DNA of 64,000 nt, from the NCBI GenBank assembly GCA_965223355.1, contig CBDCWE010000003.1:3410001-3474000 (forward strand), read 5' to 3'. Source of the DNA: Tectiglobus sp965223355. Its GTDB lineage: Bacteria; Pseudomonadota; Alphaproteobacteria; Rhizobiales; Hyphomicrobiaceae. The stretch's first letter is position 1. Each line of letters opens with the position of its first letter. Below are positions 1 through 7,943 of this stretch, piece after piece. The position numbers were made by a program, and so were the translations under genes. The notes below the pieces were generated by a model. It was not told the DNA's origin. It saw nothing but the letters and a program-made list of their open reading frames with translations, and ran no database searches.

Positions 1-190
1 ACAGCCGGCCACTGACGGCAATGCTGCACCGCGCTGGTCTTTGCAAGCTTCGGCCGAGATCACGGGTGTGCAAAGGGCAATGCCCGGTGGCGGTATAAGT
101 TCTACACCGATCAAGGTCGGTGGTTCCCCGTTACGGCTGAAAATCGTATTGGTCCGCCCAGCAGCGAATTTGCCACCGTCGGCAATCTTA
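1..190. other. Non-coding or decayed sequence at window edge
   Basis: No convincing gene is seen. One plus-strand frame stays open from about base 16 into the tandem repeats that follow and has a protein-like composition (for example the stretch RWRYKFYTDQGRWFPV at about 97-144). It has no start codon and is preceded by TGA at 13-15, so at best it is the decayed tail of a gene whose rest lies outside the window. Confidence 0.3.
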
Positions 191-660
191 ACTCGGCGTC
201 ACCCCGGCGCTTGTCGCCGGGGCCCATCGCCCGACAAGCGCCGCGCCTGTTGGACGATGGGTACCGGCAACAGGTGCCGGTATGACATCGTTGATGTTGA
301 TCACTCGACCACCGCGTGTGCGCCAATTCTTAAGCCGGGGCAATCTTAACTCGGCGTCACCCCGGCGCTCGTCGCCGGGGCCCATCGTCCGACAAGCGCC
401 GCGCCTGTGGGACGATGGATACCGGCAACACGTGCCTGTATGACATCTTTGATGTTGATCACTCGACCAGCGGTCGTGTGCGCCAATTCTTAAGCGGGGG
501 CTGGTACGACCTCGGCGTCACCCCGGCGCGCGTCGCCGGGGCCCATCGTCCGACAAACGCCGCGCCTGCGGGGCGATGGGTGTCGGTAACCCGTGCCGGC
601 ATGACATCTTTGATGTTGATCACTCGGTCAGCGGTCTGCGCCAATTCTTAAGCGGGGGCG
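191..660. repeat. Three tandem copies of a ~158-161 bp hairpin-rich unit
   Basis: Three direct repeats start at about 191, 349 and 510. Each unit opens with CTCGGCGTCACCCCGGCG and closes near CGCCAATTCTTAAGC. Each carries three short inverted repeats. The first is a perfect 8 bp stem, CCCCGGCG/CGCCGGGG (202-222 in copy 1). The second is CCCATCG paired with CGATGGG. The third is TACCGGCA/TGCCGGTA around the ACA/GG loop. The stems are kept in the copies while loop bases vary. A degenerate relative of the central part lies at about 14190-14260. Open frames across these units follow the repeat period and are not genes. Confidence 0.85.
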
Positions 661-806
661 GTATTGGGCCGTCCGGACTCCTTTCCAACAAAGGTCATGA
701 TCCAAGGATAGGACGTGCGCGAGGTGATGCTTGCCTGTTTGCCCGGGTTCGAGCCGGCAGTGCAATCTCGGTTGCGCGGGCCGGTAGCTGACCGGTTCGC
801 AACGCC

Positions 807-1820
807 TCAGGCAGCGCGCGCCGCGGGCAGATTGGTCTCGAGCAAGTCGGCCAGATCGTCAAGTGGGTTGCGCGTCATCGGTTCCAACGTCTGCAGCGCT
901 TCGGCCATGCTTTCCGGCTTCAGGGCGGCGATCTTGATCGCCGAACACCAGCCGTTGCGCTTCAGCCAGTTGCGGTAGTCCTGCTCGTTGCGCGTCAATG
1001 TGTATTTGGCTGGTTCGGCACACAGAACCGGTTTTCGCGCCCAGATCGCCTCTGAAATCATGCTGCTTGAATCCGCCGTGCAGACAATACCGCTCACATT
1101 GGCAAACATCTCGGGCAATGAACTTGCAGCCGGTCCATCGACGTCGATCAATCCAACAATCGGCCCGTCGGGGCGCGCAGCCAACGTCCGCAGCTGCGTG
1201 CTCGCTTCAGACGGCGTCCGGCGGGAGTTGCTGGCAATCCAGCGCATGCCGTATTGCTCAAACGTGTTCTCGACCAGAGCAACCAGCGCCGTCCAATCGC
1301 TGCGGGCATAGGCGATACCGCTGCTCGGGCCGCCCACCAGTAGCCCCAGGAGACTCTGATGGGTGGCCGGCGCGCTCAACGTGTCGGGATCGAGGGCGGA
1401 GGGCTTGAGCGCTTGAACAATGTTCGGCGCACGCGCAGCTTGGCGTGCGTAGGAGGTCAGCACCAGGGTAAAGTCGGCGGCGCGATACTGGCGCAGCGAG
1501 CCGTAGAAGATGTTCTGAGCGCCGAGAATGCGTGCCGCCGAGATGTTGGCTGCCAAGGTTTCCCCGCCGGCGGAAATGACGAGGTCGGCGGGCGGCAGAT
1601 CGCCGACCTCGACGCCATAGACGATCTTGAGGATGCGCTGCGGCGTGAACGCGCTGCGCGTCATCAGGGCCGCGACCGGGCCCGGCCACTTGCCGCGATC
1701 GACGCCGAAGTGGCGCACCGAAGTTTGCCGTTTGCGGCCAACAGCTGCTGCAATGCCGTCCGACAGGTTGGTGTGGCCGGGTCGGCCATCCGTCAGGATC
1801 AAGATTCGTAGAGTCGACAT
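807..1820 (-). CDS. ELM1/GtrOC1-family putative glycosyltransferase
   Basis: A 337-residue protein beginning MSTLRILILTDGRPGHTN, the characteristic opening of the 'mitochondrial fission ELM1' family (DUF1022), which is common in Alphaproteobacteria. Family features visible are DLVISAGGETLAAN near residue 80-95, a second glycine-rich segment LLGLLVGGPSSG, and the C-terminal TADSSSMISEAIWARKPVLC, which resembles the nucleotide-sugar site of GT-B glycosyltransferases. The frame stays open upstream to 2054, but the start at 1820 is preferred because it matches the family N-terminus and overlaps the stop of the upstream small gene as TAATG. The bacterial substrate is unknown; a surface-glycan role is inferred from the fold only. 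Confidence 0.8.
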   Translation of the reverse strand: MSTLRILILTDGRPGHTNLSDGIAAAVGRKRQTSVRHFGVDRGKWPGPVAALMTRSAFTPQRILKIVYGVEVGDLPPADLVISAGGETLAANISAARILGAQNIFYGSLRQYRAADFTLVLTSYARQAARAPNIVQALKPSALDPDTLSAPATHQSLLGLLVGGPSSGIAYARSDWTALVALVENTFEQYGMRWIASNSRRTPSEASTQLRTLAARPDGPIVGLIDVDGPAASSLPEMFANVSGIVCTADSSSMISEAIWARKPVLCAEPAKYTLTRNEQDYRNWLKRNGWCSAIKIAALKPESMAEALQTLEPMTRNPLDDLADLLETNLPAARAA

Positions 1821-2065
1821 TACGCGCCTTTCCTCGGGCGATCGTGTGAAGGTGCCAACCAAATCATCGCCAGGCCGAGCGTTACCGGTGCGAGCGGCAA
1901 AACGAGATGCCAGATCGATACCGCAACCTTTCCAGTTGCGAGAACGCTCATGACAAAGTGAAGCCCGATTGCAAACATCATCACAATGCCGCAGATCAAA
2001 AACAGGCTGCCGGGAACGAGAAGCCAAAGCCGCATGGGTCGCCATAAACGCCAATCGAGTTGCAA
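1820..2065 (-). CDS. Small two-helix membrane protein
   Basis: An 81-residue hydrophobic protein with two probable membrane helices, at about residues 13-38 (LWLLVPGSLFLICGIVMMFA) and 45-70 (SIWHLVLPLAPVTLGLAMIW), and a basic tail ending RPRKGA. Its TAA stop shares one base with the ATG of the downstream ELM1-like gene, which argues for translational coupling and for the frame being real. No family is recognised. It may anchor or partner the ELM1-like protein. Confidence 0.55.
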   Translation of the reverse strand: MQLDWRLWRPMRLWLLVPGSLFLICGIVMMFAIGLHFVMSVLATGKVAVSIWHLVLPLAPVTLGLAMIWLAPSHDRPRKGA

Positions 2066-2238
2066 CGCCGGATCTCTACCTCAAAATCACCGTCGAAGCG
2101 ATGGGTAGATTGAACTGGTGTCTGTGTTGCGCCTGAGGCGGGGCGCCCAACCGGCCCGCTCCGCCGCCCGGCCGCCGCCGGAGAACCCTTAAGATCGTGG
2201 GGTTTGGGTCGCCGGGCGCGGCAGCGGGATGGTGCGGG

Positions 2239-2524
2239 CTAGATCATCGTGCCTTGCGTTGAAACCGCCGTTGCGATTCCGGCTTGCAGCACAAGGATGA
2301 CCGCCGGTTCGCCATCGCCCCGCTTGCTGGCGCAATTCGGGATCGTGAAGGGCGCAGCCCTTGACTCAATCGCCGTTTGACGGCGATCCATGAGCGTCTG
2401 AATGCACCATTTTAAGTGATTGAGACCACTAGACCGACGACAACCTGTCGAAGCTGCACAGCAAGAGCAACCCGCCTTTCGTCGGAACCGCGACGGCGGT
2501 TCCGACTTGAAGCACGATGATCTA
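2239..2524. repeat. MITE-like palindromic element, family A (two converging copies)
   Basis: The element begins CTAGATCATCGTGC and ends with its reverse complement GCACGATGATCTAG, so it has 14 bp perfect terminal inverted repeats. Inside, the left part (2239-2305) is a degenerate version of the long hairpin at 28395-28461. The right part (2391-2524) is a reverse-orientation copy that includes the tail GAGCGTCTGAATG...TTAAGTGATTGAGACCAC, also seen at 28536-28572. The right terminal CTAG provides the TAG stop codon of pnp. Together with 2066-2238, which holds nothing recognisable, it accounts for the gap between pnp and the small membrane protein gene. Confidence 0.75.
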
Positions 2525-4729
2525 GTCGTCGACACGTTCGCGGCGTCGGCGATGGCCGCCGCCGCGGCGTTCGCGCCGGTCTGCGCCACCGGCGTCGTTG
2601 TTGGCTTCTTCGCCTTCGGGGCGCGGGATTTCCTGGCCGGTTTCCTGATCGACGACCTTCATCGACAATCGCACCTTGCCGCGATCTTCAATGGCCAGCA
2701 GCTTGACGAACACCTCCTGGCCTTCCTTGACGATCTCGCTCGGGTGGCCGGGGCGGCCTTCGTAGGTCAGCTGCGAAACATGCACCAGACCGTCTTTCGG
2801 CCCGAAAAAGTTCACGAACGCGCCGAAGTCCATGATCTTGACGACCTTGCCCTTGTAGATCTCACCAACTTCCGGCTCCGACGTGATGGCTTTGATGCGG
2901 CTCAGCGCGGCGTCGATGATCTCGCGGCTGGTGCCGGCGACTTTCACCGTACCATCGTCCTCGATATCGATCTTGGCACCGCTTTCTTCGACGATCGAGC
3001 GAATCACAGAACCGCCGGAACCGATGACTTCGCGGATCTTGTCGGTCGGGATCGTGATGGTTTCGATGCGTGGTGCATGATCGCCAACGTCGTCGCGAGC
3101 AACATCAAGCGCTTTGGCCATCTCGGCCAGGATGTGCAGGCGCCCGTCGCGCGCCTGCTCGAGCGCGACCTTCATGATCTCGGCCGTGATGCCCCTGATC
3201 TTGATGTCCATCTGCAGTGAGGTGACGCCGCGATCGGTACCGGCGACCTTGAAGTCCATATCGCCGAGATGGTCCTCATCGCCGAGGATATCGGAAAGGA
3301 CGGCAAACTCGTCACCGTCTTTGATCAGACCCATCGCGATGCCGGCGACCGGACGCTTGAGCGGAATGCCGGCATCCATCATCGCCAGCGAGGTGCCGCA
3401 GACCGTCGCCATCGACGAGGAACCGTTCGACTCGTTGATCTCGGACACAACGCGCACGGTGTAGGGAAACTCTTCTGCATCCGGCACCAGCGGATGAACG
3501 GCACGCCAGGCGAGCTTGCCGTGGCCGATTTCGCGGCGGCCCGGCGAACCAATGCGGCCCGTCTCACCAACCGAAAACGGCGGGAAGTTATAGTGGAGCA
3601 TGAAGCGCTCCTTGCGGGTGCCCTCGAGGCCGTCGACGAACTGCTCGTCGTCGCCGGTACCGAGCGTGGCAACGACCAGCGCCTGGGTCTCACCGCGGGT
3701 GAACAGCGCCGAGCCGTGCGTACGCGGCAGGACATGAACCTCGGACATGATCGGGCGCACGGTTTTGAGATCGCGCCCGTCAATACGCTTGCCCGTCTTG
3801 AGGATGTCACCGCGGACGATGTCGGATTCCAATTGTTTGAAGACATCGCCGAGCAGCACGGCTTCGCTGCCGTCGTCTTCATCCGGCTGCAAGGCTTCGA
3901 AGACCTTCTTTTTGGCAGCGCCGATCTTGTCCTGACGCGCCTGCTTTTCGGCTATCGCGAACGCATCGCGCAGATCCGCTTCGGCGATTTCGCGGGCCTT
4001 GGCAGCATACTTGCCCTTGTCGGGCAGTTCGACGTCCCAGGGTTCCTTGGCGGCGGTCTCGGCCAGCTTGATGATGGCGTCGATCACCGGCTGGAAGTGC
4101 TTGTGGCCGAACATGACGGCGTCGAGCATTTCGATGTCGGGCAGCTCCTTGGCCTCGGACTCGACCATCATCACGGCGTCCTGGGTGCCGGCGACGACGA
4201 GATCGAGATCGGTGGCATCCATCTCATCAAGCAGCGGGTTCAACACGAACTCACCGTTGACCTTGCCGACTCTGGCCGCGCCGATGGGGCCGAGGAACGG
4301 CAGGCCCGAGAGCGTCAGCGCCGCGCTGGACGCGACCATGGCCAGGATGTCCGGATCGTTTTCATTGTCGAAAGAGAGAACGGTTATGATAACCTGAGTC
4401 TCGTTCTTGAAGCCCTCGACAAACAACGGCCGGATCGGCCGGTCGATCAGGCGGGAGGTCAGCGTTTCCTTTTCCGTCGGGCGGCCTTCGCGCTTGAAGA
4501 ACCCGCCCGGAATCTTGCCGGCTGCGTAGGTCTTTTCCTGATAATTTACGGTCAACGGAAAGAAATCAATGCCCGGGCGTACGCTTCTGGCGCCAACGAC
4601 CGTCGCCAACACGCTGGTTTCGCCGTATTGCGCGAACACGGCTGCATCGGCCTGGCGCGCCATGCGACCGGTCTCGAGCTTGAGTTTGCGCCCGCCCCAT
4701 TCGATTTCCACGCGATGAATGTCAAACAT
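2522..4729 (-). CDS. pnp: Polyribonucleotide nucleotidyltransferase (PNPase)
   Basis: A 735-residue protein, normal for PNPase, which degrades RNA phosphorolytically from the 3' end in the cytoplasm as part of the degradosome. Two RNase PH domains are visible: MFDIHRVEIEWGGRKLKLET at the N-terminus and the second around LPRTHGSALFTRGETQALV. The active-site segment GDMDFKVAGTDRG follows, then a KH domain with the GXXG loop IGSGGSVIR near 560 and an S1 domain (GEIYKGKVVKIMDFGAFV) near 620-690. The tail is short and basic-acidic. The start at 4729 matches the family N-terminus; the open frame to 4789 is extra. The gene lies last in the operon after rpsO. Its TAG stop sits in a repeat terminus. 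Confidence 0.98.
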   Translation of the reverse strand: MFDIHRVEIEWGGRKLKLETGRMARQADAAVFAQYGETSVLATVVGARSVRPGIDFFPLTVNYQEKTYAAGKIPGGFFKREGRPTEKETLTSRLIDRPIRPLFVEGFKNETQVIITVLSFDNENDPDILAMVASSAALTLSGLPFLGPIGAARVGKVNGEFVLNPLLDEMDATDLDLVVAGTQDAVMMVESEAKELPDIEMLDAVMFGHKHFQPVIDAIIKLAETAAKEPWDVELPDKGKYAAKAREIAEADLRDAFAIAEKQARQDKIGAAKKKVFEALQPDEDDGSEAVLLGDVFKQLESDIVRGDILKTGKRIDGRDLKTVRPIMSEVHVLPRTHGSALFTRGETQALVVATLGTGDDEQFVDGLEGTRKERFMLHYNFPPFSVGETGRIGSPGRREIGHGKLAWRAVHPLVPDAEEFPYTVRVVSEINESNGSSSMATVCGTSLAMMDAGIPLKRPVAGIAMGLIKDGDEFAVLSDILGDEDHLGDMDFKVAGTDRGVTSLQMDIKIRGITAEIMKVALEQARDGRLHILAEMAKALDVARDDVGDHAPRIETITIPTDKIREVIGSGGSVIRSIVEESGAKIDIEDDGTVKVAGTSREIIDAALSRIKAITSEPEVGEIYKGKVVKIMDFGAFVNFFGPKDGLVHVSQLTYEGRPGHPSEIVKEGQEVFVKLLAIEDRGKVRLSMKVVDQETGQEIPRPEGEEANNDAGGADRRERRGGGHRRRRERVDD

Positions 4730-4845
4730 AATGCGTCTTTCGTCTTCGTTTCTGTCTTGTTCGTACGTTCGTAACGCGCGAACGCGCACCGACGCCGGCT
4801 CCTTGCTGCAGCCGGCTCAGCGTGCGCCGCATGTTGTTTGGACAC

Positions 4846-4882
4846 GATCCGGTCGCCCGACAGAGCGACCTGTCGCCGGATC
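4846..4882 (-). promoter_or_regulatory. Stem-loop in the rpsO-pnp intergenic region
   Basis: A nested inverted repeat: outer 7 bp GATCCGG/CCGGATC, inner 6 bp CGACAG/CTGTCG, hexanucleotide loop. It begins at the rpsO stop codon and lies ~117 bp before pnp. No U-tract follows, so it is not a typical intrinsic terminator. In E. coli the pnp leader forms an RNase III-cleaved hairpin used in pnp autoregulation; an equivalent role here is inference from position and shape. Confidence 0.45.
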
Positions 4883-5150
4883 AACGGCGAATGCCCAGCT
4901 TTTGGATGATACCTTGATAACGGGCCTGATCCTTGGACTTCACATAGTCCAGCAGCTGCCGGCGCAGGCTCACCATTTTGAGCAGGCCGCGACGGGAGTG
5001 GTTGTCCTTCTTGTGAAGCTTGAAGTGTTCGGTGAGATTGGTGATCCGTTCCGTCAGGATTGCGATTTGCACCTCAGGTGATCCCGTATCTCCCTGTTTG
5101 GTGCTGTTATCCTTGATTATTTCGGCTTTACGTTCAGCCGTTACCGACAT
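4881..5150 (-). CDS. rpsO: 30S ribosomal protein S15
   Basis: An 89-residue protein, exactly the usual S15 length, reading MSVTAERKAEIIKDN at the start, with family hallmarks GDTGSPEVQIAILTERI, HKKDNHSRRGLL and the C-terminal LGIRR. S15 binds the central domain of 16S rRNA early in 30S assembly. The start at 5150 is chosen over longer frames because it fits the family and has AAGGA about 8 bases upstream on the coding strand. It sits between truB and pnp, the common bacterial arrangement. Confidence 0.98.
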   Translation of the reverse strand: MSVTAERKAEIIKDNSTKQGDTGSPEVQIAILTERITNLTEHFKLHKKDNHSRRGLLKMVSLRRQLLDYVKSKDQARYQGIIQKLGIRR

Positions 5151-5451
5151 CAGCAAGTCCTTTCTCATAAGTTCGTAAGAGACGCGGACAGTGGCCCGCA
5201 TACTCGGGCGGTGGCCGGCTGCATGGCCGACGCCGGGATGTCGTCCAGCGTGGTCATGCCGCAAACAGGGTCAACCTCATTGACCATGATCGTTGGTCAC
5301 AAACACTGCAGCGCCAACTGACAAACCCAAAAAGCGGGTCACTGGCGACACGCCAGGCCCGCGATGGGCGTGGTATACAGGAAATCGTGCAAAATGCGAG
5401 TTCTTTTTTGAGCACCGTGCGCCGCGCGCAGCAGGGCCGACTGACGATGAT

Positions 5452-6396
5452 CTATCCACCGAGGTTGAACACCCGCGTTGGCCGCAGCTCACCCTTGTCA
5501 ATGTCGACCAGTGCCAGCAGCCGTCCCCGACAGGTTGCATAGGCCTGGCCCAAAACCACCGGCGCGTCGCGACCACGCATGATCACGCTCTGGCCGCGGG
5601 CAATGCGCGCGGCATCGGATGGCGACACCGCGACCTGTGTGAGGCCGTCGAGCGCTGCTTCGACCGGCAGCAGTGCCGAGTCGAGGCCGGCCGCGGCGGC
5701 GCCTTGGTCGTCGGTCTCGCCGGTCTGGGCGAGATCCTCGAGTTCTTCGATCGTCCACAAATCATCCTCGCAAAACGGGCCGACCCGGGTTCTGCGCAAG
5801 TTCAAGACGTGGCCGTAGCAGCCCAACGCCCGGCCGAGATCACGGGCAATGGCACGCACGTACGTGCCCTTGCCACAAACCGCTTCGAAGACCGCCGTGT
5901 CAGGATCGGGCAGATCAGCGAGCGCGAGCTTCTCGATCAGAACTTCGCGCGCCGCGAGCGCGATCATCTCGCCGTCGCGGGCCAGATCATAGGCGCGGTT
6001 ACCATCGACCTTGATCGCCGAAAACTGCGGCGGGACCTGCAAAATCAGGCCGCGGAAACCCGTCAGCTCGCGCTCGATATCGGATCGTGATGGTCGTTGA
6101 TCGGTCCGCTGCACGATCGCGCCGTCGGCGTCATCGGTCGTGGTCTCCGCGCCCCAGCGCACGGTGAAGCGGTAGGCCTTTTCTCCGTCCATGGCAAAGG
6201 ACACGGTCTTTGTCGCCTCACCGAGCGCGAGCGGCAGGACGCCGGTTGCCAGCGGATCCAGTGTACCGGCGTGGCCAGCCTTTTGGGCATCGAACAGCCG
6301 CTTGATCCTGCCGACCGCCGCCGTTGACGTCATCTCCCAGGGCTTATCAAGAATGAGCCACCCGTGCACCGGGCGGCCGCGCTTTCGTCGGGCCAT
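5452..6396 (-). CDS. truB: tRNA pseudouridine(55) synthase
   Basis: A 314-residue TruB, which isomerises U55 in the T-loop of tRNAs. The catalytic motif GHAGTLDPLATG places the nucleophilic aspartate at residue 47. Other family segments are GWLILDKPWEMTST near the start, DGEKAYRFTVRWGAET, VPPQFSAIKVDGNRAYDLAR and GTYVRAIARDLG. The C-terminal ~70 residues contain a short domain resembling TruB_C. It follows rbfA at a 65 bp distance and precedes rpsO, so it is probably cotranscribed with both. The 300 bp on its 3' side up to rpsO (5151-5451) contains no recognisable gene. Confidence 0.97.
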   Translation of the reverse strand: MARRKRGRPVHGWLILDKPWEMTSTAAVGRIKRLFDAQKAGHAGTLDPLATGVLPLALGEATKTVSFAMDGEKAYRFTVRWGAETTTDDADGAIVQRTDQRPSRSDIERELTGFRGLILQVPPQFSAIKVDGNRAYDLARDGEMIALAAREVLIEKLALADLPDPDTAVFEAVCGKGTYVRAIARDLGRALGCYGHVLNLRRTRVGPFCEDDLWTIEELEDLAQTGETDDQGAAAAGLDSALLPVEAALDGLTQVAVSPSDAARIARGQSVIMRGRDAPVVLGQAYATCRGRLLALVDIDKGELRPTRVFNLGG

Positions 6397-6461
6397 CGCT
6401 TATCCGTCCTGTCCCCTTTCACAGTTAGATCAATCTGCTAACCCCTGGTTTGCCGCGCACC

Positions 6462-6875
6462 CTAGGAGTTTTCGAGATCCTGGCGAACCTTGGGGCTGTT
6501 GAGCAGGGTGTCGATCCGCATCGCCTCGTCGTAAGTCTCATCAGCCCGGAAGCGCAGGTCCGGTGCGAACTTGAGGGCCACGGCACGCGCGACCTCGCCG
6601 CGAATGAACTTACGGTTGGCGTTGAGTGCAGCGATGACGCGGCCGACGTCGCCGCCGCCGAGCGGCATGACATAGGCCGTTGCGATTTTCAGGTCGGGGC
6701 TCATGCGCACTTCGGGAACGGTGATCGCCTGGCCGGCCAAGACATCATCGTGGACTTCGCCCCGCGCGAGCATCTCGGCCAGTTTGTGGCGCACCAGTTC
6801 GCCGACCCGGAGCTGGCGCTGGGATGGCGCGGACGGTGATGAGCGGCGGGTCGGTTTTCGCGCAGCCATTGGCAA
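6462..6875 (-). CDS. rbfA: Ribosome-binding factor A
   Basis: A 137-residue RbfA, the cold-shock factor that binds free 30S particles and helps 16S rRNA 5'-end maturation. The KH-like fold is recognised from RVGELVRHKLAEMLARG, ITVPEVRMSPDLKIATAYVM and FAPDLRFRADETYDEAMRID. The N-terminal ~20 residues are basic and low complexity. Two in-frame ATGs (6875 and 6869) are possible; they differ by two residues. It lies between the alpha/beta hydrolase gene and truB. In most relatives infB directly precedes it. Confidence 0.96.
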   Translation of the reverse strand: MPMAARKPTRRSSPSAPSQRQLRVGELVRHKLAEMLARGEVHDDVLAGQAITVPEVRMSPDLKIATAYVMPLGGGDVGRVIAALNANRKFIRGEVARAVALKFAPDLRFRADETYDEAMRIDTLLNSPKVRQDLENS

Positions 6876-6894
6876 TCCTCGTCAAACGTAGCGT

Positions 6895-7812
6895 TCAGCT
6901 CGCAACCGGCGGGTAGCGTTGCACCCAGTCGATGATCAGATCGGCGACCTCGACCGGCGCCTCGCGCTGCGGGAAATGGCCGGCACCGGCGATCACGTCG
7001 TAGGCGTATGCGGTCGGAAAGAACGGCTCGCAGCCTTCGGCAAGTTCCTTGAGGCAGCACGTGTCAGCGGCACCGTAGATCACGCGGGTTGCGACATCGA
7101 TTTGCTCGGCCGCGCGCACTTTCCTCTCATCGGCCTCATAGGCCGGGTCCGGCTGATAGGCGCGCCAGCGGCTGCGGTAGAAATGCAAGACGACATCGCA
7201 CCAGTCCGGGTTTTGCCATGCGGTGGTCACCTCATTCCAGTCCCGTTCGCAGAACCATCCAGCCGGTGACCAAGTTTCCCAAAGGCGGCGACAGAACTGC
7301 TCGGGCTCCTCGCGAAAGGCGATCTCACCGTGCCGGGTTGCAAAGTACCATTGATACCAGAAACAGCGCGCCTGTTCAGTGGACAGCGGCAGCATCGCCT
7401 GCGGCGTTTTCCAGCCGAGAGAAAGCGCAACAACGCAGCTCAGACGATCCGGCGCCATGATCGCGGCATCGAACACCGCCCGGGTTCCCCAGTCGTGGCC
7501 GACAATCGCAAAGTTGCCGAGCCCGAGAGCGTCGGCCAAATCGAAAGCATCGCGGGCCAGAGCAACGGTTTGGCCGCTGCGCGGGGTCGAAGGATCGCGA
7601 AATCTCGTACCACCATAAGCCCTGAGGCTGGGCACGATTGTGCGCAATCCGGCGCCATGCAGCGCCGGCAATATAGCGTCCCAGGTCCTAAGGCTGTCCG
7701 GCCAACCGTGCAGCAAAACCACGGCCGGGCCGTCAGCCGGCCCGGACAATTCGGTTTCGATATTGAGCCGCGGCGTCGCCACCGCGCGCACCACCTTGTC
7801 CATCGGTTTCAA
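6895..7812 (-). CDS. Alpha/beta hydrolase, epoxide hydrolase/haloalkane dehalogenase type
   Basis: A 305-residue single-domain hydrolase. The oxyanion segment LLHGWPDSLRTWD lies at 33-45 and the nucleophile elbow VGHDWGT at 104-110, where Asp107 replaces the serine of esterases, as in epoxide hydrolases and haloalkane dehalogenases. A Trp follows the nucleophile, which both of these subfamilies share. The terminal GAGHFPQREAP supplies the catalytic histidine. Substrate cannot be told: haloalkane dehalogenases need a second halide-stabilising residue that I cannot assign. It is inserted between infB and rbfA, where no metabolic enzyme is expected, 20 bp from rbfA. The start may be Met1 (7812) or Met4 (7803). 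Confidence 0.85.
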   Translation of the reverse strand: MKPMDKVVRAVATPRLNIETELSGPADGPAVVLLHGWPDSLRTWDAILPALHGAGLRTIVPSLRAYGGTRFRDPSTPRSGQTVALARDAFDLADALGLGNFAIVGHDWGTRAVFDAAIMAPDRLSCVVALSLGWKTPQAMLPLSTEQARCFWYQWYFATRHGEIAFREEPEQFCRRLWETWSPAGWFCERDWNEVTTAWQNPDWCDVVLHFYRSRWRAYQPDPAYEADERKVRAAEQIDVATRVIYGAADTCCLKELAEGCEPFFPTAYAYDVIAGAGHFPQREAPVEVADLIIDWVQRYPPVAS

Positions 7813-7813
7813 C

Positions 7814-7857
7814 CTAGATCATCGTGCTTGACCGGGATCTTCACGCATTCTATCCCG
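7814..7857. repeat. Terminal fragment of repeat family A
   Basis: CTAGATCATCGTGCTT at 7814-7829 is identical to the end of the element at 45893 and nearly so to 28395. It is followed by a small 7 bp hairpin, CCGGGAT/ATCCCGG (7831-7857). It lies in the 131 bp gap between infB and the hydrolase gene, so it may mark where the hydrolase entered the operon. Confidence 0.5.
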
Positions 7858-7943
7858 GCTTATACGGGCGCCCGATAGAGCCTGCCGCCTGCGCCGGCGA
7901 TGCGCGCGGCGACCATCGACAGCCCGCCCGCAGCCGAAACCAC

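Noticed and set aside
13..190. Coding tail at the left edge
   Set aside because: Protein-like composition but no start codon and a TGA just upstream; it runs into repeats. Kept only as a low-confidence note.
191..660. CRISPR array
   Set aside because: Units are ~160 bp and contiguous with no unique spacers, and no cas genes occur.
740..800. tRNA-like GGTTCGAGCC segment
   Set aside because: No acceptor, D or anticodon arms pair around it; the T-loop match is fortuitous.
1821..2054. Longer start for the ELM1-like gene
   Set aside because: It would overlap the small membrane protein gene entirely, and the added residues are not family-like; TAATG coupling supports 1820.
3269..4774. Long plus-strand frame across pnp
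   Set aside because: Antisense to a certain pnp gene, with no recognisable protein.
4730..4789. Open frame extending pnp upstream
   Set aside because: The 20 extra residues do not resemble PNPase, and the family N-terminus MFDIHRVE begins at 4729.
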